From NCBI GenBank assembly GCA_910579735.1, contig CAJTUZ010000013.1:4883-68882 (forward strand): 64,000 nt of DNA, given 5' to 3'. Source of the stretch: an uncultured Lachnospiraceae bacterium (lineage in GTDB: Bacteria > Bacillota > Clostridia > Lachnospirales > Lachnospiraceae). The notes under the pieces are model-generated. The model worked only from the letters and a program-made list of their open reading frames with translations. It had not been told where the DNA came from and made no database searches. Shown here one piece after another: positions 61,938 to 64,000 of this stretch. The translations under genes were made by a program, and so were the position numbers. Position 1 is the first letter of the stretch, and each line of letters starts with the position of its first letter.

Positions 61938-62847
61938 AATTTGTTACGAATACCTCCTGTGAATCCGCTTTTATCGTATTGTCGTTAAAACTGATATAAT
62001 TACTTTTCACATCATAGGCCCGGTACTTTTTAGACCAGTCCAGAAACCGCCCGTTTACTTTGCCTTTGTGTGTGATCAGATTCGTGATGCCGAACATAAT
62101 GCCTCTTTCCTGTAAGGAATCCAGATACATACACAGTTCATCTTCTTTTTTATCATTCCAGAGCTTGTTATATTCGCTCATGGAAATCAGATACGGCGGA
62201 TCCAGGAATACATAAGTGTCTTTCTCATAAGATATGCTTTCCAGAAAAGCTATATAATCCCTGTTAAAGAAAGTCAGTTCATGCTGCCCTGCAAACTCCA
62301 GATAATGGCAGAGCGCCTGGTATACATTGCCGTTAAAGTCCACGTTACCGACCGGCAGATTAAAATCTCCTCTGTCGTTAAACCGGATCATATGGTTAAA
62401 TCCATATATTAACAGTAAGTACAGCCGCAGGAAATCTCCTTTATCGTCATTAAAATCCTGACGCATTTTCACATAAGCTTCTTTGTTATATTTGGAATAA
62501 TATGTCTTCACATACTTTTTCTTCAACTCATCCGGCACACAAATGCCCCTGTAGGAACAGGAGAGTCCGTAAAAGTCGATCAGCTCAAATAACTGTCCAA
62601 ACAACTGCTCCGCCCGGCCGGCATAGCTTCCGATCTGTCTGTGCAGTTCCACCACATAGAAATCGATATCATTTAGCAGATAAGAAGTCCCCTGTGAATT
62701 CAGAAAGGAGCTGCCGCCGCCTACGAACGGTTCGATATACTGCCCGATATGCTTCGGCATTAACTGCTTTAGCTGGGGCATCAGCTTATACTTATCGCCC
62801 ACATAGAAAAAAGGAGATCTGATCGTCCGCTTTTTCTCCGTATTCAT
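61930..62847 (-). CDS. D12-class DNA adenine N6-methyltransferase 1
   Basis: 305 residues. Dam-like order: motif X FYVGDKYKLMPQL, motif I IEPFVGGGSSF, motif IV FLDPPYLIS. The start is the Met of MNTEKK after AAAAGGAG; the longer frame runs into the preceding gap. It overlaps the endonuclease start by eight bases. An asymmetric site needs one enzyme per strand, which explains the second methyltransferase next to it. Confidence 0.93.
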   Translation of the reverse strand: MNTEKKRTIRSPFFYVGDKYKLMPQLKQLMPKHIGQYIEPFVGGGSSFLNSQGTSYLLNDIDFYVVELHRQIGSYAGRAEQLFGQLFELIDFYGLSCSYRGICVPDELKKKYVKTYYSKYNKEAYVKMRQDFNDDKGDFLRLYLLLIYGFNHMIRFNDRGDFNLPVGNVDFNGNVYQALCHYLEFAGQHELTFFNRDYIAFLESISYEKDTYVFLDPPYLISMSEYNKLWNDKKEDELCMYLDSLQERGIMFGITNLITHKGKVNGRFLDWSKKYRAYDVKSNYISFNDNTIKADSQEVFVTNYA

Positions 62848-62941
62848 GGTATTTCTCCTTTTCTCATAAACCTGCATAACCTGCAGAATTTCCTGACCGG
62901 TACATTCGGCCGATATACGCCATACGCCCGTCATTACCGGC

Positions 62942-63946
62942 CTACGTTCCGGTTTCTGTTATAAAGACAAATTCCTTATGATCGTCAAATTCCGTCTTTC
63001 CGGCGTTAAAGCAGGGATGCTTTTTCTCAAAAATTTCCGTACTGCCTTTTGCTTCCAGAATTTCCCGGATCTCTTCCAGCGTAATCTTATTCCTGGACGA
63101 GCTGCTCTTGGAATGATAAGTATTATTATAAGTTACCACAATATAGCGCACATCCAGATTTTTAATAAGATCCGCAAATACTTTCGGCGCACTGTTCCGG
63201 CAATAGTCGCTCATATTTTCGACCGGCGGCTTCAGCGCCGTCCCCTCTAAGATCGGTTTCTTCCACTGGACTATGTTTTCCAAAACATGATAAAACCGGC
63301 TGTACTGTCTGCTGTTATAAGGCGGATCAATAAACGCGATATCCGCTTTTACTTTTTTCACAAGCTCATTGGCATCTTCCCTGTAGATCGTAAACCCGGC
63401 ATCCGTCTGCTCCGGCTCGATCAGTTCGAAAACAAACCTGTCCGCGATCGTTCCGATCTTGCGGTAAGCATCATAATGGCCCACCGTATTGGCCACCTTA
63501 TCCATAGAATATATAAGTGATGACAACAGGATAGCATATTCCCTGTCCGATAAAACTCCCTTGGAAGACGCAAGCGTTTCCCTGATCTCTCCGATCAGCT
63601 GCGCATCCTTCGGCGAAAAATATTTCCCGCCGAAATTTTCGGAAACATAATTCTCCGGCAGATCTTTTTCTGCAAACTGCCTGAACTTTTCCTTATAATC
63701 CGCCAGAACCGCTTCCCGGTACTCTCCGTCTCCGAAAAATCCGTTATAAATAATCTCGTTGGAAAACAGAAAATCATTGACGATCATCCGGCGGTAATGC
63801 TTTTTCATGCGGTCGCTTACCACACCGGTACCCGCAAACACATCAAAAAAAACATCCCCTTCACAATGAGTCAGTATCAATTCCTCTATCCAATCGAGCA
63901 GCTTATACTTACTGCCGGTATACCTTCTGTTACTGATATGATACAT
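62942..63946 (-). CDS. D12-class DNA adenine N6-methyltransferase 2
   Basis: 334 residues. Motif X RYTGSKYKLLDWI, motif I VFFDVFAGTGVV, motif IV IAFIDPPYNSRQYS are in the same order as its partner but sequence similarity is low, consistent with recognition of the opposite strand. AAAGG precedes the ATG. It is the first gene of the system in the window; expression before the endonuclease would protect the host. Confidence 0.92.
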   Translation of the reverse strand: MYHISNRRYTGSKYKLLDWIEELILTHCEGDVFFDVFAGTGVVSDRMKKHYRRMIVNDFLFSNEIIYNGFFGDGEYREAVLADYKEKFRQFAEKDLPENYVSENFGGKYFSPKDAQLIGEIRETLASSKGVLSDREYAILLSSLIYSMDKVANTVGHYDAYRKIGTIADRFVFELIEPEQTDAGFTIYREDANELVKKVKADIAFIDPPYNSRQYSRFYHVLENIVQWKKPILEGTALKPPVENMSDYCRNSAPKVFADLIKNLDVRYIVVTYNNTYHSKSSSSRNKITLEEIREILEAKGSTEIFEKKHPCFNAGKTEFDDHKEFVFITETGT

Positions 63947-64000
63947 ATAAATAACCGTGCCTTTCTATCAATCTGCCATAGCTGCTGCCTGAGGCCGCTT

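Overview
The window looks like a chromosomal segment from an anaerobic, low-to-mid GC Gram-positive bacterium, most likely Lachnospiraceae or a close clostridial relative. Supporting this are AGGAGG-type ribosome binding sites before most genes, canonical sigma-A promoters, LacI, PadR, TetR, LytTR and PocR-type regulators, a PerR-rubrerythrin oxygen-stress operon, a CXXC microprotein of the kind annotated in Clostridia, EFR1-type ferredoxins, a GH51 arabinofuranosidase with a family-1 sugar ABC transporter, and a flagellin plus chemoreceptors. No rRNA, tRNA or CRISPR array was recognised.

Layout. 1-60 is a GCTGT pentanucleotide repeat. 226-8022 holds a cell-wall amidase/deacetylase fusion and an arabino-oligosaccharide module (LacI regulator, two permeases, binding lipoprotein, GH51), with two matching palindromic operators. 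8043-12097 is a four-gene two-component operon flanked by two exported proteins. 12231-14066 has a radical SAM protein and an Rpn-like PD-(D/E)XK protein. 14464-19722 runs on the plus strand: an ECF sigma/anti-sigma pair with an ECF-type promoter, a ferritin-like protein, and an XRE/PLDc_N/ABC exporter operon. 19751-22142 is a MutS2-like ATPase without an Smr domain, behind a leader of about 400 nt containing a 12-codon ORF and an intrinsic terminator. 22155-28505 carries TfoX-like, broken AraC, MATE, LytTR/DUF3021/membrane protein, flagellin and a soluble PocR-chemoreceptor.

28626-32369 encodes aspartyl-tRNA synthetase and RecQ. 32495-34400 is a scar of degraded mobile DNA (FtsX and relaxase fragments) with an intact NADAR-domain protein. 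34410-46983 is a mosaic of small operons: Ogg-type glycosylase with an ATPase, a second radical SAM protein, NapH-like/PadR/lipoprotein, WYL/DUF3795/truncated GyrI-like, acetyltransferases, epimerase/NUDIX, and TetR/FMN-binding/EFR1 ferredoxin interrupted by a 187-bp palindromic element. 47098-52494 is AbiH-sbcD-sbcC with overlapping reading frames. 52724-54366 is a thiol-redox cluster (TlpA-like lipoprotein, 50-residue CXXC protein, polyferredoxin). 54494-57667 has an alpha/beta hydrolase and a chemoreceptor, 57835-60285 the PerR/rubredoxin-glutamate-synthase-like/rubrerythrin operon, and 60345-63946 an AlwI-like type IIS restriction-modification system with two D12-class adenine methyltransferases.

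The most notable observations are the attenuator-like leader on the Smr-less MutS2 homologue, AbiH translationally linked to SbcCD, the NADAR protein in a mobile-element scar, and the large palindromic element at 45187-45373. Starts were often moved inward from the longest frame to the codon with the best ribosome binding site, as stated in each entry.
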